Part shown: positions 54,151 through 63,600 of the stretch, piece after piece
Layout of the letters: every line of letters begins with the position of its first letter
Position numbering within the stretch: position 1 is the stretch's first letter
Source: Candidatus Vicinibacter proximus
Lineage (GTDB): Bacteria; Bacteroidota; Bacteroidia; Chitinophagales; Saprospiraceae
Direction of reading: 5' to 3'
Assembly: GCA_016713905.1 (NCBI GenBank)
Contig: JADJOE010000003.1
Coordinates: forward strand, 1,178,001 to 1,242,000
Length of the DNA stretch: 64,000 nt
Made by a program: the position numbers and the translations under genes
The notes under the pieces: model-generated
What the model was told of the DNA's origin: nothing
What the model saw: only the letters and a program-made list of their open reading frames with translations
Databases searched by the model: none

Positions 54151-55347
54151 TTATGCAATAATTTCAGTTACCTGTCCGGCTCCAACCGTACGGCCACCTT
54201 CCCTAATCGCAAAACGAAGACCTTTCTCCATTGCGATTGGGCTCAATAGCGTAACTTCCAAAGAAACATTATCTCCAGGCATCACCATTTCTACTCCCTC
54301 AGGAAGTTGACACTCTCCTGTCACATCTGTTGTACGGAAATAGAATTGTGGACGATATCCTTTAAAAAATGGAGTGTGTCTTCCACCTTCATCCTTCGAC
54401 AAAACGTAAACTTCACATTTGAATTTTAAATGCGGCTTAACTGACCCCGGAGCGCAGATAACCATACCTCTTTTGATATCGTCTTTTTCCACTCCTCTTA
54501 AGAGAAGTCCTGCATTGTCTCCAGCTTCACCACGGTCAAGCAACTTACGGAACATTTCCACTCCGGTCACTGTTGATGTGAGAGGCTTATCTTCAGGTTT
54601 CATCATTCCGACAATCTCAACAGATTCTCCAACCTTAATTATACCCCTTTCAATTCTACCAGTTGCAACAGTACCTCGGCCCGTGATGGAGAATACATCC
54701 TCTACAGGCATTAGGAAAGGTTTGTCAATCAAACGCACTGGTTCTGGAATTTGGGTATCTACAGCCTCCATCAAATCATAGATAGCTTGTTTACCTGTAG
54801 CATCTCCTTCAAGAGCTTTCAGAGCAGATCCTTTTATCACTGCAGCTGTATCTCCATTGAATTGATATTTATCTAGCAATTCACGCACTTCCATTTCGAC
54901 AAGTTCCAACATCTCAGGATCATCAACAAGGTCTACCTTGTTCATGAACACAACAATTGCAGGAACACCTACCTGACGCGCAAGAAGGATATGTTCTCTT
55001 GTTTGAGGCATTGGACCGTCCGTTGCAGCTACCACAAGGATGGCGCCGTCCATTTGCGCGGCACCTGTTACCATGTTTTTAACATAGTCAGCGTGACCCG
55101 GACAATCTACGTGTGCGTAATGCCTGTTTTTTGTTTCATACTCTACGTGAGCAGTGTTAATCGTAATACCCCTTTCTTTTTCTTCAGGAGCGTTATCGAT
55201 TGAATCATAGTCTTTTTTCTGAGCCAACCCCTGTTCTGAAAGAACTGAAGTGATTGCAGATGTTAATGTGGTTTTACCGTGGTCAACGTGGCCTATCGTG
55301 CCTATGTTAACATGGGGTTTGGACCGATTAAAACTTTCCTTTGCCAT
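54151..55347 (-). CDS. tuf: Elongation factor Tu
   Basis: EF-Tu carries aminoacyl-tRNA to the ribosome as a GTP complex. It has 398 residues. The P-loop GHVDHGKT (19-26), DCPGHADY switch II and NKVD nucleotide-specificity motif are intact, followed by beta-barrel domains 2 and 3. No promoter is evident directly upstream, so it is probably transcribed from the tRNA promoter near 56090. The leader lacks a Shine-Dalgarno sequence. Confidence 0.98.
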   Translation of the reverse strand: MAKESFNRSKPHVNIGTIGHVDHGKTTLTSAITSVLSEQGLAQKKDYDSIDNAPEEKERGITINTAHVEYETKNRHYAHVDCPGHADYVKNMVTGAAQMDGAILVVAATDGPMPQTREHILLARQVGVPAIVVFMNKVDLVDDPEMLELVEMEVRELLDKYQFNGDTAAVIKGSALKALEGDATGKQAIYDLMEAVDTQIPEPVRLIDKPFLMPVEDVFSITGRGTVATGRIERGIIKVGESVEIVGMMKPEDKPLTSTVTGVEMFRKLLDRGEAGDNAGLLLRGVEKDDIKRGMVICAPGSVKPHLKFKCEVYVLSKDEGGRHTPFFKGYRPQFYFRTTDVTGECQLPEGVEMVMPGDNVSLEVTLLSPIAMEKGLRFAIREGGRTVGAGQVTEIIA

Positions 55348-55403
55348 TGGATACTATTTTAAAAGATTGTTACAGTTATTGAATAATAAAAAATACTTGT
55401 TTG

Positions 55404-55475
<72 letters not shown>

Positions 55476-55543
55476 TAAGTGTAAAGAACCCCTTAATAAG
55501 GAGGATCTCTTTAATTTACCCTCTACTTTTAGAGGTTTTTATG

Positions 55544-55616
55544 AGCGGGAGACGAGACTCGAACCCGCGACCCTTAGCTTGGAAGGCTAATGCTCTACCA
55601 ACTGAGCTACTCCCGC
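55544..55616 (-). tRNA. tRNA-Gly (TCC)
   Basis: The acceptor GCGGGAG pairs with CTCCCGC. The anticodon stem TTAGC/GCTAA encloses CTTCCAA with anticodon TCC. The D-loop is AGTTGGTA and the T-loop is TTCGAGT. The length is 73 bases; CCA is not encoded. Confidence 0.97.
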
Positions 55617-55841
55617 CTAAAATATATTAACCCAATTCCCTCGAATTGACTTTTACCATAACTATGGGCTAATTCCTTAACCCAGCCTTTATTTTATAAT
55701 TTAAACATAGAAGTTTAAAGTCGCAGAAATGAAAATGAAGATCATCTCCGTGACATTTATTATAAAACTACTGTTCAAAACCTCATCTTTAAGTATTCGC
55801 TGTTGCAAACCGAACGTCCAATTAACTTACCTACTTTGGTA

Positions 55842-55865
55842 CCCACACAAAAAAATTTGTGTGGG
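55842..55865 (-). other. Perfect hairpin overlapping the tRNA-Tyr 3' end
   Basis: CCCACACAAA and TTTGTGTGGG form a 10-bp perfect stem with a 4-base loop. The first bases of the stem in the transcript (CCCA) are the last acceptor bases and discriminator of tRNA-Tyr. No T-tract follows on the minus strand, so it is not a simple terminator. It may be a processing or stability structure. The 245 bases from 55617 to 55861 otherwise contain nothing I can identify. Confidence 0.5.
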
Positions 55866-55944
55866 GGTGATTGGACTCGAACCCATTCAGTCATAGACAC
55901 CAGATTTACAGTCTGGCCCGGCTCTCCAACTCCGGCGCACCCCC
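55862..55944 (-). tRNA. tRNA-Tyr (GTA)
   Basis: This is a class II tRNA of 83 bases with a long variable arm. The acceptor GGGGGTG pairs with CACCCCC, the discriminator is A, and the anticodon stem CCAGA/TCTGG encloses CTGTAAA with anticodon GTA. Confidence 0.97.
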
Positions 55945-55965
55945 TCAGTAAATAAATTAGATCAG

Positions 55966-56038
55966 AGCCAGTGGACGGACTCGAACCCCCGACCAGCTGA
56001 TTACAAGTCAGCTGCTCTACCAACTGAGCTACACTGGC
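55966..56038 (-). tRNA. tRNA-Thr (TGT)
   Basis: The acceptor GCCAGTG pairs with CACTGGC, the anticodon stem GCTGA/TCAGC encloses CTTGTAA with anticodon TGT, and the discriminator is T. The length is 73 bases. It is the first tRNA of the cluster, about 50 bases after a -7 box. Confidence 0.97.
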
Positions 56039-56087
56039 AAATACTAAAACAAGGGCACACTTTTCTACCCCTTCTTAAAATGAGTTG

Positions 56088-56117
56088 CAAAGATAAAACT
56101 TATTTTAATTTGCCAAT
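56088..56117 (-). promoter_or_regulatory. Promoter for the tRNA-tuf-secE-rpl-rpo transcript
   Basis: The minus strand has TATCTTTG (56095-56088), a full TANNTTTG match, with TTG 18 bases upstream as a partial -33 element. It lies in the gap between hpf and the first tRNA, and is the only clear promoter before rpoB. Confidence 0.55.
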
Positions 56118-56132
56118 ATATTTTTTTTGATC

Positions 56133-56438
56133 TTAGTGTTTTTTCTGAAGCTTTTCTTTAAATCTTAGTAATTGCCTTTTAAGGCTGTGTAGCACCATAT
56201 AGAAGGCCTTCTCAAAGCTTTTATCTTTAGCTTTCACCACCAAAGGATGGCCTGGAAGATTAACAATTATTTCAACAATCTTATCACTTACCTGTCCAAC
56301 CTTCTCCATTTTAAGGATTACTTTGGCCTCTGCTTCCAACTTGGTAAGATATTGATCAAAAGTTTGCAATTTCGATTCAATAATCTGTAAAAGTTTCTGA
56401 TCTGCATCAAAATGGATGGACTGAATTCTTACTTGCAT
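56133..56438 (-). CDS. hpf: Ribosome hibernation promoting factor, short form
   Basis: This 101-residue protein of the HPF/RaiA family blocks the decoding site and promotes 100S dimers or inactive 70S ribosomes in stationary phase. It begins MQVRIQSIHFDADQKLLQII, as the family does, and contains NLPGHPLVVKAKDKSFEKAFY with the conserved basic residues, ending in a lysine-rich tail. It lacks the C-terminal domain of long HPF. It follows the recombinase gene by 42 bases and ends the rpsU-xer-hpf run. Confidence 0.9.
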   Translation of the reverse strand: MQVRIQSIHFDADQKLLQIIESKLQTFDQYLTKLEAEAKVILKMEKVGQVSDKIVEIIVNLPGHPLVVKAKDKSFEKAFYMVLHSLKRQLLRFKEKLQKKH

Positions 56439-56480
56439 AAATTAAATTTTTTAGTTATAATTTAATGAGAACATAATTAT

Positions 56481-57374
56481 CTATTTGATTTTTAGTGCTT
56501 TAGGGTGACATCTGGAATAGGCCTCTTTAATTTTTGCCACGGTATTATGTGTGTATATTTGGGTTGCATTAAGACTTGTATGACCTAAAAGTTCCTTTAT
56601 AGCATAAATATCTGCACCACTTTCTGCCAAGTGAGTAGCAAAACTATGTCTCAAAACGTGTGGACTCTTCTTTTTTGTTGAAGTGTGTGATGAAAGTTCC
56701 GCACCAACGATATTATAGATTAATTTAGGGTAAGCCTTATCCCCACTCTTCGTGCTAAAAAGGAAATCATGTCTATCCCCCACCAATTCTGACCTTTTAG
56801 GTAAATAACGCAGAATATCTTTCTTTAGTTCTTTTCCGAAAGGGATAATTCTTTCTTTTTGTCCTTTTCCCAATACTTTAATCTGCTGCTGTGACAGGTC
56901 TATGTCAGAAAGCCTTAAATTCATCAACTCTGTCCTTCTGATGCCGGTCTCGTAAAACAACCGAACAATTAAGAAATTTCGAATATTGATTGCACCGTTG
57001 TTCCCTTTCTCCTTAAAATTTTGCAAAAAGTTTAATTCAGTAGACTTTAATACGGTAGGAAGTCGTCTCTTTAATTTAGGACTGACTATCTTTCTCATAG
57101 GGTTTTGCAACACAACACCCTTCCTTTTTAGAAATTTAAAAAATGTTTTAAGGCAGGAAATTTTACGGACAACGGAACTCGGGTCAAGTTCTTGGGCATT
57201 CAGATTAACCAACCAAGATCGAATCTGAAAATGATTAACCTCTTCAAAGACCTCTAAATTGAAATCTTTCTTAATAAATCTATAAAATTGATCTAAGTCG
57301 GACTTGTATGCTAGAATGGTATGTGTGGAGAATCTCTTTTCACATTTTAGATAATTAATAAATTCACCAATCAT
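56481..57374 (-). CDS. xerC: Tyrosine recombinase XerC/XerD
   Basis: This site-specific recombinase resolves chromosome dimers at dif. It has 297 residues from ATG 57374 (the frame extends 4 codons to 57386). The N-terminal SAM-like DNA-binding domain (1-90) is followed by the catalytic domain with Arg146 (TGIRRTEL), Lys170 (GKGQKER), His239 and Arg242 (HVLRHSFATHL), His265 (LGHTSLNA) and the nucleophile Tyr274 (QIYTH). All catalytic residues are intact. The position between rpsU and hpf is a Bacteroidota housekeeping arrangement, not a mobile element. XerC versus XerD cannot be decided here, and the symbol is provisional. Confidence 0.9.
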   Translation of the reverse strand: MIGEFINYLKCEKRFSTHTILAYKSDLDQFYRFIKKDFNLEVFEEVNHFQIRSWLVNLNAQELDPSSVVRKISCLKTFFKFLKRKGVVLQNPMRKIVSPKLKRRLPTVLKSTELNFLQNFKEKGNNGAINIRNFLIVRLFYETGIRRTELMNLRLSDIDLSQQQIKVLGKGQKERIIPFGKELKKDILRYLPKRSELVGDRHDFLFSTKSGDKAYPKLIYNIVGAELSSHTSTKKKSPHVLRHSFATHLAESGADIYAIKELLGHTSLNATQIYTHNTVAKIKEAYSRCHPKALKIK

Positions 57375-57434
57375 AGTCTTAACCAAAATTTTGGCTAAGT
57401 TAGTGAATAATAATCTAAAATATATTAAAGAAAA

Positions 57435-57629
57435 CTATAATTCGTTCTTTGCTATATAAAGACCTCTAAATTGTGCTTTAAGTACTTCAGATCTTCTCTC
57501 AACAGAAGGTTTAGTGAAATGCTTGCGTCTTCTGAGTTCTTTTAAAGTACCAGTTTGTTCGAATTTCTTCTTGTACTTTTTTAGAGCCCTATCAATTGAT
57601 TCTGAATCTCTTACATCAATTACCAACAT
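57435..57629 (-). CDS. rpsU: 30S ribosomal protein bS21
   Basis: This is a small basic 64-residue protein near the anti-Shine-Dalgarno region of 16S rRNA. The sequence includes SIDRALKKYKKKFEQTGTLK and RRRKHFTKPSVERR, typical of the family. The leader before the ATG (TTTAGCATAATTT) has no Shine-Dalgarno. It heads the rpsU-xer-hpf run. Confidence 0.96.
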   Translation of the reverse strand: MLVIDVRDSESIDRALKKYKKKFEQTGTLKELRRRKHFTKPSVERRSEVLKAQFRGLYIAKNEL

Positions 57630-57651
57630 AAATTATGCTAAATTTAGGGTG

Positions 57652-57659
57652 CAAAGATA
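57652..57659 (-). promoter_or_regulatory. -7 box for rpsU
   Basis: The minus strand reads TATCTTTG, the same octamer as in the tRNA-cluster promoter. It predicts a leader of about 16 bases. A weak TGTG lies at the -33 position. Confidence 0.55.
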
Positions 57660-57810
57660 ATCGCTTTTATTTATTTACACATTTAGATTTAAAATTATTC
57701 ATTATTAAACATACTTAAAAACTAGACTTATAAAAGCTTAATTTTTTTGATCTTCACAAAAATATATGCCTAGCTTAATATTAAAAGATAAAAAAGAATC
57801 TAATCAGCTG

Positions 57811-57843
57811 AATAAAAAAGGGCTGGAAAATATTCCAGCCCTT
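57811..57843 (-). terminator. Rho-independent terminator of the SusC/SusD operon
   Basis: AAGGGCTGGAA, loop of 4, TTCCAGCCCTT: a perfect 11-bp stem followed on the minus strand by TTTTTTATT. It starts 27 bases after the stop of the last lipoprotein gene and closes the operon that begins at 63849. Confidence 0.9.
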
Positions 57844-57870
57844 CAAAGAAATTTCTAAAAATTAATTTTA

Positions 57871-58524
57871 TCAATGTTCATCCTCCAAGAACCCTGTTCT
57901 CTTATACCCTGCCATGATATAAGGGCCATCCGCACTTTCTGAAGTTCCTGAAAGTTTCCAAACTACTGAAGTGTCGACACCATTAATGGTGTATGAATCT
58001 GCAACATAATTGAAAGATTTGTACAACCCAGTTATTCTGCATTGCAAAAAATCTGTTTTTGTCTTAGAAGGTGGTGTAAAGCTATTTTTTGAAATAGATC
58101 CACCTTCAATGGTCATCTTTTCCGGAGTAGCAGATAAAACTGATTTAGTTGTTCCCAATGCCACAACTGGTTTAGCGGCAGGTGGGTTGTGGGTTGAACT
58201 AAAATTTAAGTTATCTGCTGCTGTTGCACTAAAAGTTAGTGCAGCTTGATTGGTATTAATTAAGCATTGGTAATCAAAAATATGAGCGCCATCGTTAAAC
58301 CACATTTTATCTGCAACATTAGCTGCAGTGTTTGAAGTGGTGGCCAGGCTATAATCCACATAAAGCGTACTATCCACAGCATCCATTAACTGTAGATACC
58401 ACTCTCCAGCCATTGCCTCGGTATTAGAACCTTCTATTGCAGGATTGTCAGTTAAATCACAGGAACTGAGAAATGCCACAACAAAGAGGCTACAAAAAAC
58501 TATTTTGATATTTTTCATCGTCAT
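57871..58524 (-). CDS. Surface lipoprotein, lipid-binding putative hydrolase family (PF12888-like)
   Basis: This 217-residue lipoprotein has a signal peptide ending in lipobox LSSC (Cys22). The mature start CDLTDNPAIEG, followed by EAMAGEWYLQLMDAVD, fits the Lipid_bd family PF12888, in which AGEWY is a hallmark. Proteins of this family are encoded beside SusC/SusD pairs; BT2261 of Bacteroides thetaiotaomicron, a component of a crystallised SusCD complex, is a likely relative. The gene follows the Ig-like lipoprotein by 5 bases and ends at a terminator. Despite the family name, no hydrolase motif is seen. Confidence 0.75.
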   Translation of the reverse strand: MTMKNIKIVFCSLFVVAFLSSCDLTDNPAIEGSNTEAMAGEWYLQLMDAVDSTLYVDYSLATTSNTAANVADKMWFNDGAHIFDYQCLINTNQAALTFSATAADNLNFSSTHNPPAAKPVVALGTTKSVLSATPEKMTIEGGSISKNSFTPPSKTKTDFLQCRITGLYKSFNYVADSYTINGVDTSVVWKLSGTSESADGPYIMAGYKRTGFLEDEH

Positions 58525-58529
58525 TACTT

Positions 58530-59174
58530 TTATTGTTTAATAAATGTCCTTAATGCGGTACCATACCCTGAGTTTATAACGACCCACTTATAGCTGGTTC
58601 CGAGTTGCACCGTAGAATTAATGCAAGAGAATGTCGCACCTGCAACCAATTGTTCTGGAACACCAAGCTTATCTCCTTCGTAATGGTAAAAATAAACAGT
58701 AGTAGCAGGACCTGGACTAGCAACCCCTCCTACGTTATCTGATTTGTAAAAGTTGTCTGAAATTTTTGTCACCGTACTAATGCCTTGTGCTCCTGCATTT
58801 CTTTTATAGGTCCCTGACATATCTGTCCCTTTTACATTAGGGGCTATTACGCCAACATATCTATATTCAGTTGCAGAAAATCCATCTTTATTTAATGCAG
58901 TGTAGGTAATCGTGTAAACACCAGGTTTTTGTGTATCCACAACATCACCTCCAACTTTAACTTGAATTTCAGAATCACCTTCTTTAGCGATTACTCCCTC
59001 ATCTTTGAAGGTACCTCCTTGATCTACTGTATTCCATTGCGCTCCTTTAAGAGTAATGGTTGGATAGTAGGTAATTCTCGAAACATTTGCCGTTGTATCC
59101 TCCAACTCACAAGAAGAGAGGGACACAAAAAACAGCGCTAATACTAATATTATGCTTGCTGAATAATTTTTCAT
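58530..59174 (-). CDS. Surface lipoprotein with Ig-like (DUF5011/BT_2262-like) domain
   Basis: This 214-residue lipoprotein starts at ATG 59174, which sits directly before a lipoprotein signal (LSSC, Cys22); the frame extends 13 codons upstream without purpose. An Ig-like domain (about 32-115) has PTITLKGAQWNTVDQGGTF and KPGVYTITYTALNKDGFSA, typical of DUF5011/BT_2262-type domains. A second beta-rich domain (about 120-214) begins DMSGTYKRN. It is encoded between SusD (23 bases upstream) and the PF12888-like lipoprotein, and probably forms part of the surface complex. Confidence 0.78.
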   Translation of the reverse strand: MKNYSASIILVLALFFVSLSSCELEDTTANVSRITYYPTITLKGAQWNTVDQGGTFKDEGVIAKEGDSEIQVKVGGDVVDTQKPGVYTITYTALNKDGFSATEYRYVGVIAPNVKGTDMSGTYKRNAGAQGISTVTKISDNFYKSDNVGGVASPGPATTVYFYHYEGDKLGVPEQLVAGATFSCINSTVQLGTSYKWVVINSGYGTALRTFIKQ

Positions 59175-59197
59175 TTTTGAATCTTTTTTATTGTGAA

Positions 59198-60661
59198 TTA
59201 TTTTGCCCACCAAACTTTTTCAGTTATTGCTACAAAAGCTGGTGTATTAGGGTTTACTCTCCTTGATAAATCAGGAAAGATTAACCGTTTAGGAAACTTG
59301 CCACTTGTTACTCCTTCTATTGAATACGTGTATCTACCAGGCACATAAGAAGGATCGCTTGCAGGCACATTTGAAATCCTAGGATATCCGGTTCTGTTTT
59401 GATCAAAGAAACTCTCATACCCTTGATTAATGGATCCAAGCCATTTTTGTGTAATTATTGCCTCCAATTTTTCAGCAGTTGTTCCAGATGTTGGAAACTT
59501 ATAAGCATTATCCAATAAATTTTGAGGTGCTGTCAAACCAAACTTGGCAAAGGCATCTTTTATCCCATTATAATAATGATTTTCAGCACTTGCTCCTGTT
59601 CTAAGCGAGGCTTCTGCTAACATAAAATCAACTTCATCAGCTGAGAAAAAATAGAATGGAGTTGTTGCAGAAAACTTAGCGGAAGAAGGTCTGGCTCCTG
59701 GTGTTACTGATGTCAATTCGTTAAAATCACCCTGGGCCAAGGCAAAATGTCCCGTACTCCCGGGAACAAAATAAGCATCCAACCTTGGATCATTATTAGC
59801 TTGCAAAAAAGACATCAAGGTATAAGAAGCCCTGATGTTAGTAGCTACGTTCAACTGACGAACGTTATTTTCATACAGTGGATTTGACCTGTTTGCCTCA
59901 TCTATAAAAATAGAAATTGCTGCATGACCATTGAGAAAGGTAGCTCCTGAACTTAGCATAGCAGAAATTTTTTGAGTAGCATCTGCTGCACGGGCACTTT
60001 CAGTCTGTCTTAAAAGCATCTTCAATTTTAAAGTATTTGCAAACCTTTTCCAGCTATCAATTTGTGCGGCTTTGTCTTGATTTCCAAAGATAAGATCTGA
60101 AGTAACTTTTACTACAGTTGCCGCATTGAAATCCTTAGCTAATGCAGCATTAATCCTTGTCAATAATTCATCGTAAACTGCTGCTCCATCATCAAACTTC
60201 GGCGTTAGATTTGCAGATCCCTGGACAGCCTCAGTGCATGGTATCTTGTCATACAAATCGGCAAGAATCTGATATGTGTATGCTTCTAAACAAGTAGCTT
60301 GAAGGAATGAATTCCACTCACCAGCTGCTGAAGACTTAGTTTTTATCTCTGCTAAATCTACCAATGCATCGCTATATAACTCCGACCAATCAATTTCAAA
60401 ATCCTTATCTGTCAAATCATAAGAATCTATATCCTTATATTGAGAAGCAATGTGACTTTGCGTCCAATGTTGGGACCAAAGCCCTCCTAAAATTGCATAG
60501 TCACCACCAATAGAACCAGCTATTTGCATTTGAGCATTTGGTAAGACCAAATCTGCTGGAACCTCAGTGGGGTTATTGGGATCAGTATTGACATCCAGCC
60601 ACTCATTACACGAGGTGCCTGCCAATAAAACAATAGTGAATAATATTAAAAACTTTTTCAT
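59198..60661 (-). CDS. SusD/RagB-like surface lipoprotein
   Basis: This is the nutrient-binding lid of a SusCD transporter. It has 487 residues, a lipoprotein signal with lipobox AGTSC (Cys18) and a mature start CNEWLDVNTDPNNP, which is the SusD-like_2 pattern (PF12771). Tetratricopeptide-like helices are visible (ATCLEAYTYQILADLYDKIP). The C-terminal ARPSSAKFS and KRLIFPDLSRRVNPNTP segments match this subgroup. It starts 11 bases after SusC. The ligand cannot be read from sequence. Confidence 0.93.
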   Translation of the reverse strand: MKKFLILFTIVLLAGTSCNEWLDVNTDPNNPTEVPADLVLPNAQMQIAGSIGGDYAILGGLWSQHWTQSHIASQYKDIDSYDLTDKDFEIDWSELYSDALVDLAEIKTKSSAAGEWNSFLQATCLEAYTYQILADLYDKIPCTEAVQGSANLTPKFDDGAAVYDELLTRINAALAKDFNAATVVKVTSDLIFGNQDKAAQIDSWKRFANTLKLKMLLRQTESARAADATQKISAMLSSGATFLNGHAAISIFIDEANRSNPLYENNVRQLNVATNIRASYTLMSFLQANNDPRLDAYFVPGSTGHFALAQGDFNELTSVTPGARPSSAKFSATTPFYFFSADEVDFMLAEASLRTGASAENHYYNGIKDAFAKFGLTAPQNLLDNAYKFPTSGTTAEKLEAIITQKWLGSINQGYESFFDQNRTGYPRISNVPASDPSYVPGRYTYSIEGVTSGKFPKRLIFPDLSRRVNPNTPAFVAITEKVWWAK

Positions 60662-60672
60662 GTTGTCTTCTT

Positions 60673-63600
60673 TTAATATTTAATATTTAAAGTAATACCA
60701 TAGCTACTTGTAGATGGACCAGTAGAGAATTCTCCCAACTGGCTTGCTAAAGAAGTACCAAAAGTATTTGATTCTGGGTCTACAAAGTGATTATCTGAAG
60801 GTGTCCATAACAATAAGTTTCTACCCCAGGCAGTCACTGAAACATTATTTATTGAACCTTTAAACCATCCAGATGGTAGTGCATAGGTTAATGATACGTT
60901 TCTTAGTTTGAAGAATGTTTTATCCAAAATATGGTTATATTCATAAGATGGTGTCGCACCATAATAAGTAAACACGTCAGCTCTAGAAATTGGCGTAGTG
61001 TTTTCTGAAAAGGTTCCATCTCCATTATCTACAACAGAATTTGGAACAATCCAAGGTTGTCTGTCATTGTATTGGGTATTCCAGGCATTACCAACGAAAT
61101 AATTCAACCTTGCAGTGTATGAATAAAACAATCCACCTTTTCTGTAATCTGCATTGGCATTCAATGTCCAATTCTTGAATTTCAGATAAGTTCCAAAACC
61201 TGTTGAAAAGTCTGGGTTAATTGAACCTCTTAATACTTTAGCAGCGGATTGAAGTGGAAGACCAGTAGCTGGATTCACTACAATCTTACCATCTGCAGTT
61301 CTTTGAACATCAGGTGTATAAATTGTTCCAACCGGTTTTCCAACTTCGGCTCTCAATTCAACATTGTATGCATCATTTAACAAGATGGAAGTTCCTTCAG
61401 AATCACCTAATGACAAAACTTCATTCCTGTTTCTGCTGTAATTGAAATTAACACCCCACTCAAAATTTGAAGTTCTTATAGGTACTAAATCCACCATTGC
61501 TTCGAACCCTGCATTTTTGATTTCTCCAAGATTGATTACCTGTGATCTATAACCACTTGTAGGATCTACATCGATTTCAATAATTTGATCCTTTGTTCTC
61601 TTGTCATAAACTGAGAGATCCAATCCAATTCTTCTTTTGAACATTTGAGCTTCCACACCAAATTCCAATTCAGAAGTTAATTCTGGTTTTAAACTCTTAT
61701 TTCCGATTCTGTCCCCTATTTCAAATGAATTAAATCCTCCAATTGGGAAATTAATAAACCCAAAGCCTCCTGCTCTAGCTTGTGCGGCCCCATATACACT
61801 ATTAATTCGGTAAGGTTGAGCATCATTGCCGGTAAAAGCATATCCAGCCCTTAATTTAAGAAAGTCGAAATAGTTTGAAACGTCGAATGCATCTGATAGA
61901 ACTGCACTTACCGTTACACCAGGATAAAAGAATGAGTTGTTATCTTTTGGAAGTGTACTGGACCAGTCATTTCTTCCCTGTAAACCAAGGTACAACCAAT
62001 CTCTAAAACCTAAAGTTGCCATTCCGAAAACACCAACCAATCTTCTTTTTGTACGAGCGGTTGCGGTAACCGGCTGCGTTGTTGTATTGGATAAATTGTA
62101 GTATCCAGGAATAGATAGATTTGTAATTTCCGTTGAAAAACTCTTAAAAGTGGTTTCATTTGCATTTTGACCAACCAATAAATCCAAATCAAAGTCTTCT
62201 GACAAATCCAACTTATAAGCCAATGTAAAGTCAGAATTTATTTGTCTATTAGTGATTGTAGCTTCCGCTACTTTTCCAACAACATCATTTGCCGGATCAT
62301 TAGGTGCACCTGCAGTAATTTTAGATACGTTTCCATATTCAAAAATTGAACCGTTGGCAAAATCACCTCCAACATTCCATTTTGCTTTCAATCCTTTCAC
62401 CAATTCATATTCTAGGCCAATATTTCCAATGGTTTTATTCTCATTGTAATTGTTACCAGTTTCATTAAGTATGAAATAAGGATTCTGTGCATAAAGGGTA
62501 TGGAAGTTATCCACATTGTAGAATTTGTTCTTGTAATCTGCGTAATCAACAATGGAATGATCTCTAGGCACCTGAATAATTTCTTGCCAGATTACCTTTC
62601 CTGCTCCAGCGTCGTCACCTTGACCAGTAGCCACAGCATCTAAATCTTTAACACTAAATATAACCCCTGTATTGACAGTAAGCTTGCCAAATGAGGTTCC
62701 TCCATTAAATGAAAGTGAATTCCTTACCAATTTATCGCCATCCAATGGTACCACTCCATCATTGTTCAAATAAGTATAGCCAAGTCTGAAATGTGAATTT
62801 CCATTAGAACCACTGATTCCAATTGAATGGGAGGTTTCGCGACCTAATTCAAAGAAATCTTTTAAGTTGTCATCCAAAACTTTAAAAGGTTTTAGCAATT
62901 GTGAGTTATCCACAACATTTCCCCACAATCTGTCAACTCCGTCAGCCCGAGGTCCCCAGGAACCATTTTCTTCATAAGCGAACAAACCGCTCCATCCTTG
63001 CCCATAAGAATTCTGTAAATGTGGAACTCTTAGAACTTGGGAGACTCCAATATTTCCAGTGTATTCAACGCCTAATTTATCCTTAGTCCTTTTTCCCGAT
63101 TTTGTAGTAATCAGGATCACCCCAGCAGCTCCCCTGCTACCGTATAAAGCTGTCGCGGCACTACCACGCAAAACAGTTGCAGTTTCTACATCCGCAACAT
63201 TTAAATCAGAGAACTGGTTACCATAATCTGCAGAACGATTAAAATCATCATTAGGATTATTTAAATTAGTAATACCATTTATTGTTCTATTGTTAACCGG
63301 GACTCCATCAATTACAAACAATGGTTCTGTTCTACCTGTAACTGATGCAAATCCTCGGATATTTATAGAAGATGAAGCCCCAGGAGAACCAGAATTTGTT
63401 TGAATTGACAAACCAGGGACCCTCGAGGATAAAGCGTCCAACACATTAGCATTCCTTGTTTGACCTAAAACAGAATTATCTACCTCTGAAGCAGCATATC
63501 CCAAGGTTTTTTTCTCCCTTGAAATCCCCAAAGCGGTTACTATTGTCTCGTTAAGTAGCACCCCTTCAGCTAAAGAGACATCAACCATATTGCTTGCCCC

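Noticed and set aside
55775..56023. 82-residue minus-strand open frame over tRNA-Tyr and tRNA-Thr
   Set aside because: It is a read-through of two tRNA genes in the sense direction; not protein coding.
56481..57374. Tyrosine recombinase as a sign of an integrated element
   Set aside because: It has XerC/D length and sits in a housekeeping rpsU-xer-hpf context; no attachment repeats or phage genes flank it.
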